A stretch of DNA of 64,000 bases, taken from contig NZ_CP114413.1 of assembly GCF_027270315.1 (NCBI RefSeq), positions 7,192,001-7,256,000 of the forward strand. The letters are read 5' to 3'. This DNA is from Streptomyces cinnabarinus. Its GTDB lineage: Bacteria; Actinomycetota; Actinomycetes; Streptomycetales; Streptomycetaceae. A program made the translations under genes and the position numbers. Each line of letters opens with the position of its first letter. Position 1 is the stretch's first letter. The notes under the pieces were generated by a model, which ran no database searches, had not been told where the DNA came from, and saw only the letters and a list, made by a program, of their open reading frames with translations. Shown piece after piece: positions 8,224-19,471 of this stretch.

Positions 8224-8988
8224 GTGCCGAAACCAGAAGTGGACCCGACCGTGTCGCTCGACCTCACTGTGGACCGGAGCAGCCCGGTGCCGTTGTACTT
8301 CCAGCTGTCCCAGCAGCTGGAGGCCGCGATCGAGCACGGCGCCCTCACCCCCGGCAGTCTGCTCGGCAACGAGATCGAGCTCGCCGCACGGCTCGGTCTC
8401 TCCCGGCCCACCGTCCGGCAGGCCATCCAGTCGCTGGTCGACAAGGGTCTGCTGGTCCGCCGCCGCGGTGTCGGCACCCAGGTCGTGCACAGCCAGGTCA
8501 AGCGCCCCCTGGAGCTCAGCAGCCTCTACGACGACCTGGAGGCGGCCGGTCAGCGCCCCGCCACCAAGGTGCTGGTCAACACCGTCGTCCCGGCCTCCGC
8601 CGAGATCGCGGCCGCGCTCGGTGTCACCGAGGGCAGCGAGGTGCACCGGGTGGAGCGGCTGCGCCTCGCGCACGGCGAGCCGATGGCGTACCTGAGCAAC
8701 CATCTGCCCGGCGGACTGCTCGACCTGGACAACGCCCAGCTGGAGGCGACCGGCCTGTACCGGATGATGCGCTCCTCCGGGATCACCCTGCACAGCGCGC
8801 GGCAGTCCATCGGCGCCCGCGCCGCCACCGCCGCCGAGGCCGAGCGGCTCACCGAGGCCGAGGGCGCCCCGCTGCTCACCATGCAGCGCACCACCTACGA
8901 CGACACCGGCCGGGCGGTCGAGTACGGCGATCACCTCTACCGGCCGAGCCGCTACTCCTTCGAGTTCCAGCTCCTCGTACGGCCGTAA
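8224..8988 (+). CDS. GntR-family (HutC subfamily) transcription regulator
   Basis: A winged helix lies at about residues 20-85 (VPLYFQLSQQLEAAI, then LAARLGLSRPTVRQAIQSLV and a wing with RRRGVGT). A UTRA ligand-binding domain follows (residues 100-250, including GEPMAYLSNHLP and YRPSRYSFEFQLLV at the end). It is a repressor released by a sugar or sugar-like effector. Genes on both sides of it, the divergent dehydrogenase and the downstream importer, carry a shared TGTCCGGACA palindrome, which makes it the likely local regulator of the whole locus. GTG 8224 is chosen as the start; GTG 8251 is an in-frame alternative. Confidence 0.88.
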   Translation: MPKPEVDPTVSLDLTVDRSSPVPLYFQLSQQLEAAIEHGALTPGSLLGNEIELAARLGLSRPTVRQAIQSLVDKGLLVRRRGVGTQVVHSQVKRPLELSSLYDDLEAAGQRPATKVLVNTVVPASAEIAAALGVTEGSEVHRVERLRLAHGEPMAYLSNHLPGGLLDLDNAQLEATGLYRMMRSSGITLHSARQSIGARAATAAEAERLTEAEGAPLLTMQRTTYDDTGRAVEYGDHLYRPSRYSFEFQLLVRP

Positions 8989-9014
8989 CCGGCCCCGCTG
9001 GAAAACCCGAGCTC

Positions 9015-9038
9015 GTCGCAATGTCCGGACAATGCGAC
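9015..9038. promoter_or_regulatory. Extended palindromic operator upstream of the sugar importer operon
   Basis: The same TGTCCGGACA core as at 8164 is here flanked by matching arms, GTCGCA on the left and TGCGAC on the right. Over 24 bases only one base pair breaks the symmetry. It sits 120 bases upstream of the substrate-binding protein gene and 27 bases after the GntR stop codon, where a repressor could control the transport operon. Confidence 0.65.
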
Positions 9039-9157
9039 CGACTCGCCCTCCCCGGTCACCCGGCGCGTGATCCCTGTGTTTGATACTGGGGCGTTTGGGG
9101 CTGGTGAGGACACCGGCCCCTTGCGTACGTCAGGCACAGCAAGAAGGGCACGGCCTC

Positions 9158-10171
9158 GTGGCACGGTTGAGGACCTGGACAGGAATCGCGCTGGCAGGGG
9201 CACTGTGCGCGACAGTCCCATGGATGGCCGGTTGCAGCAGCACCGGCGGCAAGCGCGCCGAGGACGCCCGCAAGGCCGCGGCGGCCCAGGGCAGGGCGGC
9301 GGTGAACACCCCCCGCTGGACTTTCGCGATGATCACCCACTCGGGTGATGGCGACACCTTCTGGGACATCGTCCAGAGCGGTGCGGAGCAGGCCGCCGTC
9401 AAGGACAACATCAACTTCCTCTACTCCCACGACGACGAGGCCCAGCAGCAGGCCCAGCTCGTCGACGCGGCCGTGGACAAGCAGGTCGACGGGATCATCG
9501 TCACCCTCGCCAAGCCCGACGCCATGAAGGCCGCCGTGGCCCGCGCCCGCAAGGCCGGAATCCCGGTGATCACCGTGAACTCCGGCTCGGCGGAGTCCGA
9601 GGACTTCGGCGCGCTCACCCACATCGGGCAGGACGAGACCATCGCCGGAGAGGCCGTCGGCGAGGAGCTGAACGCGCGCGGCCGCAAGAAGGCCGTCTGC
9701 GTCCTGCACGAGCAGGGCAACGTCGGCCACGAACAGCGCTGCGACGGCATCAAGAACACCTTCGACGGCACCGTCCAGGACCTGTACGTCACCGGCACGA
9801 ACATGCCGGACGTCCAGTCCGCCATCGAGGCCAAGCTCCAGGCCGACAGCTCCATCGACTCGGTCGTCACGCTCGGCGCGCCGTACGCCGACACCGCCGT
9901 CAAGGCCAAGCAGGGCGCCAGTAGCGACGCCGAGATCGACACCTTCGACCTCAACGCCAAGGTCGCGGCCTCGCTCCAGGACGGCACCCTCGGCTTCGCC
10001 GTGGACCAGCAGCCCTACCTCCAGGGCTACCAGGCCGTGGACCTGCTGTGGCTGTACAAGTACAACGCCGATGTCCTCGGCGGCGGCAAGCCCGTGCTCA
10101 CCGGCCCGCAGATCATCACCAAGGACCAGGCCGCCCAGCTGGAGGAGTACACGCAGCGGGGCACCCGATGA
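9158..10171 (+). CDS. Sugar/cyclitol ABC transporter substrate-binding lipoprotein
   Basis: The GTG start at 9158 follows AAGAAGGG. A lipoprotein signal peptide ends in a lipobox (WMAGCSS), so Cys becomes the lipidated N-terminus outside the membrane. The mature part is a type I periplasmic-binding fold: TFAMITHSGDGDTFWDIVQSG, then VDGIIVTLAKPD, GIPVITVNSG and a hinge-region QPYLQGYQAVDLL. This is the RbsB-like family that binds ribose, inositol and related compounds. Its stop codon overlaps the permease start by 4 bases. Confidence 0.92.
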   Translation: MARLRTWTGIALAGALCATVPWMAGCSSTGGKRAEDARKAAAAQGRAAVNTPRWTFAMITHSGDGDTFWDIVQSGAEQAAVKDNINFLYSHDDEAQQQAQLVDAAVDKQVDGIIVTLAKPDAMKAAVARARKAGIPVITVNSGSAESEDFGALTHIGQDETIAGEAVGEELNARGRKKAVCVLHEQGNVGHEQRCDGIKNTFDGTVQDLYVTGTNMPDVQSAIEAKLQADSSIDSVVTLGAPYADTAVKAKQGASSDAEIDTFDLNAKVAASLQDGTLGFAVDQQPYLQGYQAVDLLWLYKYNADVLGGGKPVLTGPQIITKDQAAQLEEYTQRGTR

Positions 10172-11199
10172 GCGCCGGCACGGCCGACACCCGGCTCATC
10201 GAGACCTCCGCGCTGCGCAAGCTGCTCGGCCGCCCCGAACTCGGCTCGGTGGTCGGCGCGATCGCCGTCTTCGTCTTCTTCGCGTTCGTCGCCGACGGCT
10301 TCCTGCGCGCACCGAGCCTGAGCACGGTCCTCTACGCCTCCTCCACGATCGGCATCATGGCGGTCCCGGTCGCCCTGCTGATGATCGGCGGCGAGTTCGA
10401 CCTCTCCGCGGGCGTCATGGTGACCTCGTCGGCCCTCGTGTCGTCGATGGTCAGCTACCAGATGACCGCCAACACCTGGGTCGGCGTCGGGGTGTCCCTG
10501 CTGGTCACCCTGGCCATCGGCGCCTTCAACGGCATCATGCTCACCCGCACCGAGCTGCCGAGCTTCATCATCACGCTCGGCACCTTCCTGATGCTGACCG
10601 GCATGAACCTCGGCTTCACCAAGCTGATCGACGGCACGGTCTCGACGAAGTCGATCGCCGACATGGAGGGCTTCTCCAGCGCCCAGGACGTCTTCGCCTC
10701 GACGCTCACGATCGGCGACGTCGACTTCAAGATCACCATCCTGTGGTGGTTCGGCCTGGTCGCCCTCGCCTCCTGGATCCTGCTGCGCACCCGCGCGGGG
10801 AACTGGATCTTCGCGGTCGGCGGCGACCAGGACGCGGCCCGCGCGGTGGGCGTCCCGGTCGCCAAGACCAAGATCGGCCTCTACATGGGCGTCGCGTTCG
10901 GCGCCTGGATCTCCGGCCAGCACCTGCTCTTCTCCTACGACGTCGTCCAGTCCGGCGAGGGCGTCGGCAACGAGCTGATCTACATCATCGCCGCCGTCAT
11001 CGGCGGCTGTCTGATCACCGGCGGCTACGGCAGCGCGGTCGGCTCGGCCGTCGGCGCGTTCATCTTCGGCATGACCAGCAAGGGCATCGTCTTCGCCGAG
11101 TGGAACCCCGACTGGTTCAAGTTCTTCCTCGGAGCGATGCTGCTCCTCGCGACCCTGCTCAACGCCTGGGTCCGCAAGCGCGCGGAGGCCACCAAGTGA
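10168..11199 (+). CDS. Sugar ABC transporter permease (RbsC/BPD_transp_2 family)
   Basis: This 343-residue protein has about nine hydrophobic segments and the family hallmarks MAVPVALLMIGGEFDLSAG near residue 60 and the late IYIIAAVIGGCLITGGYGS. It forms the membrane channel of the importer whose binding protein is encoded just upstream; the genes overlap as ATGA. Only one permease gene is present, so it probably works as a homodimer. It overlaps the ATPase start as GTGA. Confidence 0.92.
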   Translation: MSAGTADTRLIETSALRKLLGRPELGSVVGAIAVFVFFAFVADGFLRAPSLSTVLYASSTIGIMAVPVALLMIGGEFDLSAGVMVTSSALVSSMVSYQMTANTWVGVGVSLLVTLAIGAFNGIMLTRTELPSFIITLGTFLMLTGMNLGFTKLIDGTVSTKSIADMEGFSSAQDVFASTLTIGDVDFKITILWWFGLVALASWILLRTRAGNWIFAVGGDQDAARAVGVPVAKTKIGLYMGVAFGAWISGQHLLFSYDVVQSGEGVGNELIYIIAAVIGGCLITGGYGSAVGSAVGAFIFGMTSKGIVFAEWNPDWFKFFLGAMLLLATLLNAWVRKRAEATK

Positions 11200-11966
11200 C
11201 GCTCGTCGAGCTGGCGGACGTCAGCAAGCACTACGGCAACATCCGCGCCCTCGAAGGCGTCTCCCTGGAGGTCAACGAGGGCGAGATCACCTGCGTCCTG
11301 GGCGACAACGGCGCGGGCAAGTCCACGCTGATCAAGATCATCTCCGGGCTGCACCAGCATGACGGCGGTGTCCTGCGCATCGACGGCGAGGAGACGAAGC
11401 TGTCCTCCCCGCGCGAGGCCCTAGACCGCGGCATCGCCACGGTCTACCAGGACCTGGCCGTCGTACCCCTGATGCCGGTCTGGCGGAACTTCTTCCTCGG
11501 CTCCGAGCCGCGCAAGGGCAAGGGCCCCTTCAAGCGCATGGACGTCGACCACATGCGCCGCGCCACCTGGGCCGAGCTGCGCGACATGGGCATCGACCTC
11601 CGCGACGTCGACCAGCCCATCGGCACCCTCTCCGGAGGCGAACGCCAGTGCGTGGCCATCGCGCGGGCCGTGCACTTCGGCGCCCGGGTCCTGGTCCTGG
11701 ACGAACCGACGGCGGCGCTGGGCGTCAAGCAGTCGGGCGTGGTCCTCAAGATGGTGGCGACGGCGAGGGACGAGGGCCTGGGCGTTGTCTTCATCACACA
11801 CAACCCGCACCACGCCTATATGGTCGGCGACCGCTTCGTCCTGCTGAAGAGGGGCACGATGGTGGGCAACCACACCCGCGGTGAGATCACTCCGGACGAG
11901 CTGACGAGACAGATGGCAGGCGGAAACGACCTGGACGATCTACGCCACGAACTGGAACGCACCTAG
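11196..11966 (+). CDS. Sugar ABC transporter ATPase, single nucleotide-binding domain type
   Basis: Walker A is GDNGAGKST near residue 36, the signature is LSGGERQ, and Walker B is VLVLDEPTAAL. At 256 residues it holds only one ATPase domain, whereas the RbsA/XylG ATPases that usually pair with this permease family have two in tandem. It therefore belongs to the FrcA-like group and must act as a homodimer. The GTG start at 11196 overlaps the permease stop, so translation is coupled. Confidence 0.92.
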   Translation: MTLVELADVSKHYGNIRALEGVSLEVNEGEITCVLGDNGAGKSTLIKIISGLHQHDGGVLRIDGEETKLSSPREALDRGIATVYQDLAVVPLMPVWRNFFLGSEPRKGKGPFKRMDVDHMRRATWAELRDMGIDLRDVDQPIGTLSGGERQCVAIARAVHFGARVLVLDEPTAALGVKQSGVVLKMVATARDEGLGVVFITHNPHHAYMVGDRFVLLKRGTMVGNHTRGEITPDELTRQMAGGNDLDDLRHELERT

Positions 11967-11998
11967 GGGCGCGGGGAACTGCGCGACAAGCCACATAC
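11965..11998 (+). repeat. Streptomyces dispersed intergenic repeat (GGGGCGCGGGGAACTGCGCG type)
   Basis: Immediately after the ATPase stop lies GGGGCGCGGGGAACTGCGCG followed by ACAAGCCAC. From memory, this motif recurs in many copies downstream of genes across Streptomyces chromosomes. It can form a small hairpin through GCGCGGGG/CTGCGCG pairing and may act as a transcription end or boundary. Only one copy is present in this window, so the repeat status rests on prior knowledge. Confidence 0.5.
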
Positions 11999-12082
11999 GG
12001 CCTGTAGACGGCGTACATCGTGAACCACCCCATTGTTTCCCTGTACGGCACCGGGGTCGGCGGTGAGGCAGAATCGGGCCTG

Positions 12083-13231
12083 ATGAGCACCTACGGCACC
12101 TTCAACGCCCCCATCGGCTCCCGCCGCGCGCCGGCGCTCCGCACGGTGGGCACCCGTGAACGCCGCTCCCACTTGACGGCGCCCCGGGTCCCCACCGTCG
12201 GCATCGACATCGGCGGCACCAAGGTGATGGCCGGTGTCGTCGACGCCGACGGCAACATCCTGGAGAAGCTCCGCGCGGAGACCCCGGACAAGTCCAAGAG
12301 CCCCAAGGTCGTCGAGGACACCATCGTCGAGCTGGTGCTGGACCTGTCCGACCGGCACGACGTGCACGCCGTCGGCATCGGCGCGGCCGGCTGGGTCGAC
12401 GCCGACCGCAACCGCGTCCTGTTCGCCCCGCACCTGTCCTGGCGCAACGAACCGCTCCGGGACCGGCTCGCCGGGCGGCTCGCGGTGCCGGTGCTCGTCG
12501 ACAACGACGCCAACACGGCCGCGTGGGCGGAGTGGCGGTTCGGCGCGGGCCGGGGCGAGGACCACCTGGTCATGATCACGCTGGGCACCGGCATCGGCGG
12601 CGCGATCCTGGAGGACGGCCAGGTCAAGCGCGGCAAGTTCGGCGTCGCCGGCGAGTTCGGCCATATGCAGGTCGTCCCCGGCGGGCACCGCTGCCCGTGC
12701 GGCAACCGCGGCTGCTGGGAGCAGTACAGCTCCGGCAACGCGCTGGTGCGCGAGGCGCGTGAGCTGGCCGCGGCCGACTCCCCGGTGGCGTACGGGATCA
12801 TCGAGCACGTCAAGGGCAACATCGCCGACATCAGCGGCCCGATGATCACCGAGTTGGCCCGGGACGGCGACGCCATGTGCATCGAGCTGCTCCAGGACAT
12901 CGGCCAGTGGCTCGGCGTCGGCATCGCCAACCTCGCCGCCGCCCTCGACCCGTCCTGCTTCGTCATCGGCGGCGGTGTCTCGGCCGCCGACGACCTGCTG
13001 ATCGCCCCCGCGCGGGACGCCTTCAAGCGGCACCTCACCGGCCGCGGCTACCGCCCCGAGGCCCGGATCGCGCGCGCCCAGCTCGGCCCCGAGGCCGGCA
13101 TGGTCGGCGCCGCCGACCTCGCCCGGCTGGTCGCCCGCCGCTTCCGGCGCGCCAACCGGCGCCGGGTGGAGCGCCATGAGCGCTACGAGCGGTACGTGGC
13201 CTCCCGCCGTGCGTCGCAGGGGCCCGCGTGA
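12083..13231 (+). CDS. ROK-family sugar kinase (glucokinase-like)
   Basis: After about 35 variable residues the ATP-binding motif VGIDIGGTKVMAGVVD appears. The ROK signature and zinc site follow, CPCGNRGCWEQYSSG, with GEFGHMQV just before it. ROK kinases phosphorylate hexoses or their derivatives in the cytoplasm. It follows the importer by 116 bases and would phosphorylate the imported compound or a product of the dehydrogenase. ATG 12083 is chosen over a GTG at 12020, which would add 21 residues with no family similarity; neither has a strong ribosome-binding site. Confidence 0.88.
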   Translation: MSTYGTFNAPIGSRRAPALRTVGTRERRSHLTAPRVPTVGIDIGGTKVMAGVVDADGNILEKLRAETPDKSKSPKVVEDTIVELVLDLSDRHDVHAVGIGAAGWVDADRNRVLFAPHLSWRNEPLRDRLAGRLAVPVLVDNDANTAAWAEWRFGAGRGEDHLVMITLGTGIGGAILEDGQVKRGKFGVAGEFGHMQVVPGGHRCPCGNRGCWEQYSSGNALVREARELAAADSPVAYGIIEHVKGNIADISGPMITELARDGDAMCIELLQDIGQWLGVGIANLAAALDPSCFVIGGGVSAADDLLIAPARDAFKRHLTGRGYRPEARIARAQLGPEAGMVGAADLARLVARRFRRANRRRVERHERYERYVASRRASQGPA

Positions 13232-13827
13232 CCATGACCCCCGATCTGCCCCGCCAGGCCGAACCCGCGGACGAGCCGTCCCGTCCCGCCGAGGACCGGC
13301 GCCACATGATCCGCCGCCGCGCCCTGACCCTGCTCATCATCGGGCTGCTCATCGGCGTCCCGGCCGGCTATCTGGTGATCTCCGCCAACCAGAGCCGGGA
13401 CAGCGGCAAGGACAAGGAGGCCAAGTACTCGGCGACGGGCCTCACCGAGGGCTGGCCGTCCAAGGTCCAGCGCCGCCTCTACCAGATCCCGATACCGCAC
13501 CCGGCGAACCAGGTCGCGTACTACGAGACCAACAACTGGCGCACCAGCCGCCTCTACGTCCAGTTCCAGACCACGCACGCCGGTCTCGACGCCTTCCTGG
13601 CCGAACTGGGCCTGAGCCGGGACGACCTGGAGCGGGACGACATCACCATCGGCGCCCGCGACCAGAAGGTCACCGGCTGGAAGTTCACGGGCGAGGGAGC
13701 CCGGCCCGGCGACTACTTCGGACTGGTCCGCGAGCAGAAGAACCCGGCGCCCACGCAGGACATCGTGGTGAACACGGGCAACCCCGAGTTCCCCATGGTG
13801 TACGTCGTCTCCCGCACGGTTCCGTAA
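13228..13827 (+). CDS. Single-pass membrane-anchored protein of unknown function
   Basis: The GTG overlaps the stop codon of the ROK kinase gene as GTGA, so it is probably translated with it. A cytoplasmic tail of about 30 residues is followed by one membrane segment (ALTLLIIGLLIGVPAGYLVI) and an extracellular domain of about 145 residues. That domain has many aromatic and charged residues and no Cys. No catalytic motif is visible. Membership in the sugar operon suggests a link to uptake, but I do not recognise the family. Confidence 0.8.
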   Translation: MTMTPDLPRQAEPADEPSRPAEDRRHMIRRRALTLLIIGLLIGVPAGYLVISANQSRDSGKDKEAKYSATGLTEGWPSKVQRRLYQIPIPHPANQVAYYETNNWRTSRLYVQFQTTHAGLDAFLAELGLSRDDLERDDITIGARDQKVTGWKFTGEGARPGDYFGLVREQKNPAPTQDIVVNTGNPEFPMVYVVSRTVP

Positions 13828-13917
13828 CCCGGCCCGGGCCGGTCGCCGGGGCCGATTGTCAGACCCCGCCCGTAGAGTCGAAGACGTCTGATCCGACTCG
13901 GGGCAGGGAGGTGACAC

Positions 13918-16751
<2,834 letters not shown>

Positions 16752-16755
<4 letters not shown>

Positions 16756-18968
16756 ACCGCCCTTCGGAGGAGGCACGCCGCGCGCTGCGGGCGGCGCGGG
16801 ACAGGGCGGCCGCCGGGGAGGGGGAGGGCGGTGCGAGGGGTTCCGGGGAGGCTGCTGAAGAGGCGGCGGTGACGCCGGAGGCAGCACGCCGCGCGTTGCG
16901 GGCGGCGCGGGACCAGGTGTCCGGGAAGGCCGAGGGCGACGAGGTCGCTGCGAGGGCAGCGGCGGTGGTGCCCGCCGAGGAGGGAGCCGCGAAGCCGGAG
17001 GGGGAGCGGGCGTCACGTCCGGCGGACGCGGCGCGCGCGGCACTTCGGCGGGCGGTGTCGGCTCATCGCCATGAGGGCGCCACGGGGCCCGGTGCGAACT
17101 CCGACGGCGCCGAAGAAGGCGACGCCTCCGCGGACGCCTCAACGGGCGGCACCGCCTACGAACACCGCGGTCACGCGGGTGGCGCCCCGCATGAGCGCTC
17201 GGCACGCGCCGGTGACGCCGCCCATGAGTACTCGTCACGTGCCGCTGACCCGTCCGAAGAGCACGCGGCGCGCCCGGATGCCGTCGCGAGCGCGAGCGAC
17301 CTGGCCCGTCAACACCCGGGCCGCCCCGCGGACTTGGTGCGCGAGGCGCTCCGTGCCGCACGCCGGGACCGGAGCCAGGCGCCGGACCGGACGGAGCCGC
17401 CCCGCGCGGCCCGCCGCGCACCCCGGAACGACCCGGCAGCGGCCCGGGTCCGAGCCATGCGCGAACTCCTCGCCGACGCCTTCCGGTTGCCCGCGGACGT
17501 GGAATCGCCGGAGGAAGGCCCGACCGACCCCGACGCCACCGTGCGCCCCGGCGGATCCGCGCCCGACCGCCGGCCCCTCGACCTGCCGCACGCCCCCGCG
17601 TGGAGCGGCATCGGCGACCCGGACACCCAGGCCCCCGAAGCCGCGCCACCCAGCACTGCATCTCCCGCCCCCGCGCCTCCCACCGCCCCCCGAGCCCCCC
17701 AGTCCATGGCAGCCCCTTCCCGCGACGGCGAACTGCGGCGCACCTTCCCGGCGTTTCCGGCTCGGGGTGCCGGTGACGGCGGGTTCGCGGAGACGTGGTG
17801 GGGGAACGCGTGGGTGTCGGCCCTGGAGGAGGGTGCGCTGGACCCCAAGCGGCTTGCCCGGGGGCGGGGATATGCCGAGCAGGGGCATGTCGATGCCATC
17901 ACCGTCACGCCGGGACTGGTCCTCGCGTATGTGAAGGGCAGCCGGCCACGGCCGTACCGGGTTCAGGTGCGGCTCAGGACGCTCGCCGACGCCGACTGGG
18001 AGCGGTTCCTGGACGCCGCCGCCGAGCGGCCGGGGCATATCGCAGCGCTGCTGGACAAGGAGATGCCGCACTCCCTGGCCGAGTGCGGGGTGCCGTTGCT
18101 GCCGGGGCCGCAGGACTTGGACCCCCGGTGCAGCTGCCCGGACTCGGGGCACCCCTGCAAGCACGCGGCCGCCCTCTGCTACCAGACGGCCCGTCTGCTC
18201 GACGCCGACCCCTTCGTCCTGCTCCTGCTGCGCGGCCGCGGCGAGCGCGAACTGCTCGACGCCCTGTCCCGACTCAGCGCGGCCCGAGCGGCCCGTGCCG
18301 CGCAGGACCAGGGACCGGCGCCGCTGCCGGGCGTACGTGCGAGTGAGGCGCTCGCGCCCCGCCGACTCCCGCCCCTGCCAGCGCCGTTGCCGGTACCGCC
18401 GCACCCTGAGCAGCCCCCGGTCTACCCGGCGGCACCGGGCGGCCCGGACCCGTTCGCGCTGGACCAGCTGGCCACCGACGCCGCCGCCCGCGCCCACGCG
18501 CTCCTCGGCACCGGCCGCGACCCGCTCGCCGAACTGACGCTGTGGCAGGACGCCGTACGACTGGCCGCGGCGCGCCCCGGTTCCGGACTCACCGCGGGAA
18601 GCCGCGCCCTGTACGCCGCGCTGGCCTCCGCCGCCGAGCGCACGCCCGCCGAGCTGGCGCGGGCGGTGGCCGCGTGGCGCCAGGGAGGGCCGGAAGGGCT
18701 CGCCGTACTGGAAGAGCCGTGGGATCCGCCCGCCGGTCGCTTCGACCGGGCCCGCCCGCTCCTTCTCGCCGCCGACCTCCCCGGCTTCCGGCCGTGGCGC
18801 AACCGCCTCACCCACCCGCGCGGCCATGTCCAACTCCGCCTGGGGCGCGACGGCTTGTGGTACGCGTACGAATCGGAGCCCGGCCACGAGGACTGGTGGC
18901 CCCGAGGCACGCCCGACCTGGATCCGGTCGGCGCCCTGACCGGTCTGGGCGGGCCCGCCGACCCATGA
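16752..18968 (+). CDS. SWIM zinc-finger protein with repetitive Ala/Arg-rich N-terminus
   Basis: The ATG overlaps the helicase stop codon. Residues 1-230 are low complexity, with a recurring EEARRALRAARDRAA-type helix (at least four variants: PEAARRALRAARD, ADAARAALRRAV, LVREALRAARRD). A conserved core then starts at about residue 335 (FPARG...FAETWWGNAWV). The SWIM zinc site CSCPDSGHPCKH is near residue 460. The C-terminal 250 residues resemble the domain that follows SWIM in these proteins. It probably helps the SNF2 motor to bind DNA or partner proteins. At 738 residues it is longer than usual because of the N-terminal repeats. Confidence 0.9.
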
Positions 18969-19037
18969 GGTCCGGGCCCACCGATGCATGAGGTCCGGAC
19001 CAGGCCCGGTACCCCTCCAGCGGCTCCCGCATTAGCA

Positions 19038-19074
19038 TGGTCGGCGACTCGACTGGCGCACGAGTCGCCGACCA
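19038..19074. terminator. 14-base-pair hairpin after the SWIM gene
   Basis: The arms TGGTCGGCGACTCG and CGAGTCGCCGACCA are perfectly complementary around a 9-base loop. It lies 70 bases past the SWIM stop and 143 bases before the next probable start codon. No T-run follows, as is usual in Streptomyces terminators. It may equally act in the leader of the downstream peptide/ABC operon. Confidence 0.55.
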
Positions 19075-19180
19075 CCGCGCCGGCTGCCAGTCGTGTCCGG
19101 GGCCGCCTGGATCTCCCGCCTCACCGCCGAACGGGACTTCGGCCGTGACGGCAGAGGTCCTCGCACACACGAGGAGGGCA

Positions 19181-19471
19181 ATGCCTGTCGTGGAAGACGC
19201 GAAATCCATGTCGAGTTCGCGAACGTCGTGCCGGCGATTATCGAGCCGTCCCCGACTCCTCGACCTGTCCCGACCGCTCGACCCGCCCCGACCTCTCGGC
19301 CGTCCTGGCCCTCGCCGATTACAGGTCCTGACACAGCCGCGATTACAGGTCCGATTACCGGCCCGTTCCCGCCCCCTCACGCCCCGCCGATTACCGGACC
19401 GACCTGATCCGCCCCCGCTCTCCCGCGCATCCGACCGACGGCCCCCGCCCCGCCGACGGGCGCCGCGATGA
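19181..19471 (+). CDS. Possible TTA-rich small ORF translationally coupled to the ABC ATPase
   Basis: The ATG at 19181 directly follows GAGGAGGG (spacing short; an in-frame GTG at 19190 has better spacing). The 96-codon frame ends in an ATGA overlap with the ABC ATPase start, the same junction used at most other boundaries of this locus, and the ATPase has no ribosome-binding site of its own. The peptide begins MPVVEDAKSMSSSRTSCRR and becomes Arg/Pro-rich. It contains five TTA codons, which are rare in Streptomyces and need the bldA tRNA. Its protein-like character is weak beyond residue 15, and a competing frame is open over the same bases. It may be a coupling leader, a peptide precursor or chance. 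Confidence 0.4.
   Translation: MPVVEDAKSMSSSRTSCRRLSSRPRLLDLSRPLDPPRPLGRPGPRRLQVLTQPRLQVRLPARSRPLTPRRLPDRPDPPPLSRASDRRPPPRRRAPR
19317..19400. repeat. Four phased copies of GATTAC(A/C)GG(T/C/A)CC
   Basis: Copies start at 19317, 19341, 19353 and 19389, so the spacings are 24, 12 and 36 bases, all multiples of 12. A degenerate fifth (GATTATCGAGCC) lies near 19233. The regular phase keeps every copy in one reading frame: in the frame of the 19181 ORF each gives a TTA codon, while in the alternative frame each reads Ile-Thr-Gly-Pro. They are unusually AT-rich for this genome. They could be regulator sites or repeats within a peptide. Confidence 0.55.

Noticed and set aside
8122..9021. N-terminal extension of the dehydrogenase frame upstream to 9021
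   Set aside because: It would run antisense through the GntR gene; the Rossmann motif places the real start at 8121.
19317..19400. Possible CRISPR-like array from the GATTAC repeats
   Set aside because: The repeats are only 12 bases with irregular, very short spacers, and there are no cas genes.
19093..19407. Alternative plus-strand frame with four Ile-Thr-Gly-Pro repeats
   Set aside because: The GTG start has no ribosome-binding site and the stop is not coupled to the exporter; the 19181 frame has both. Retained only as an alternative reading.
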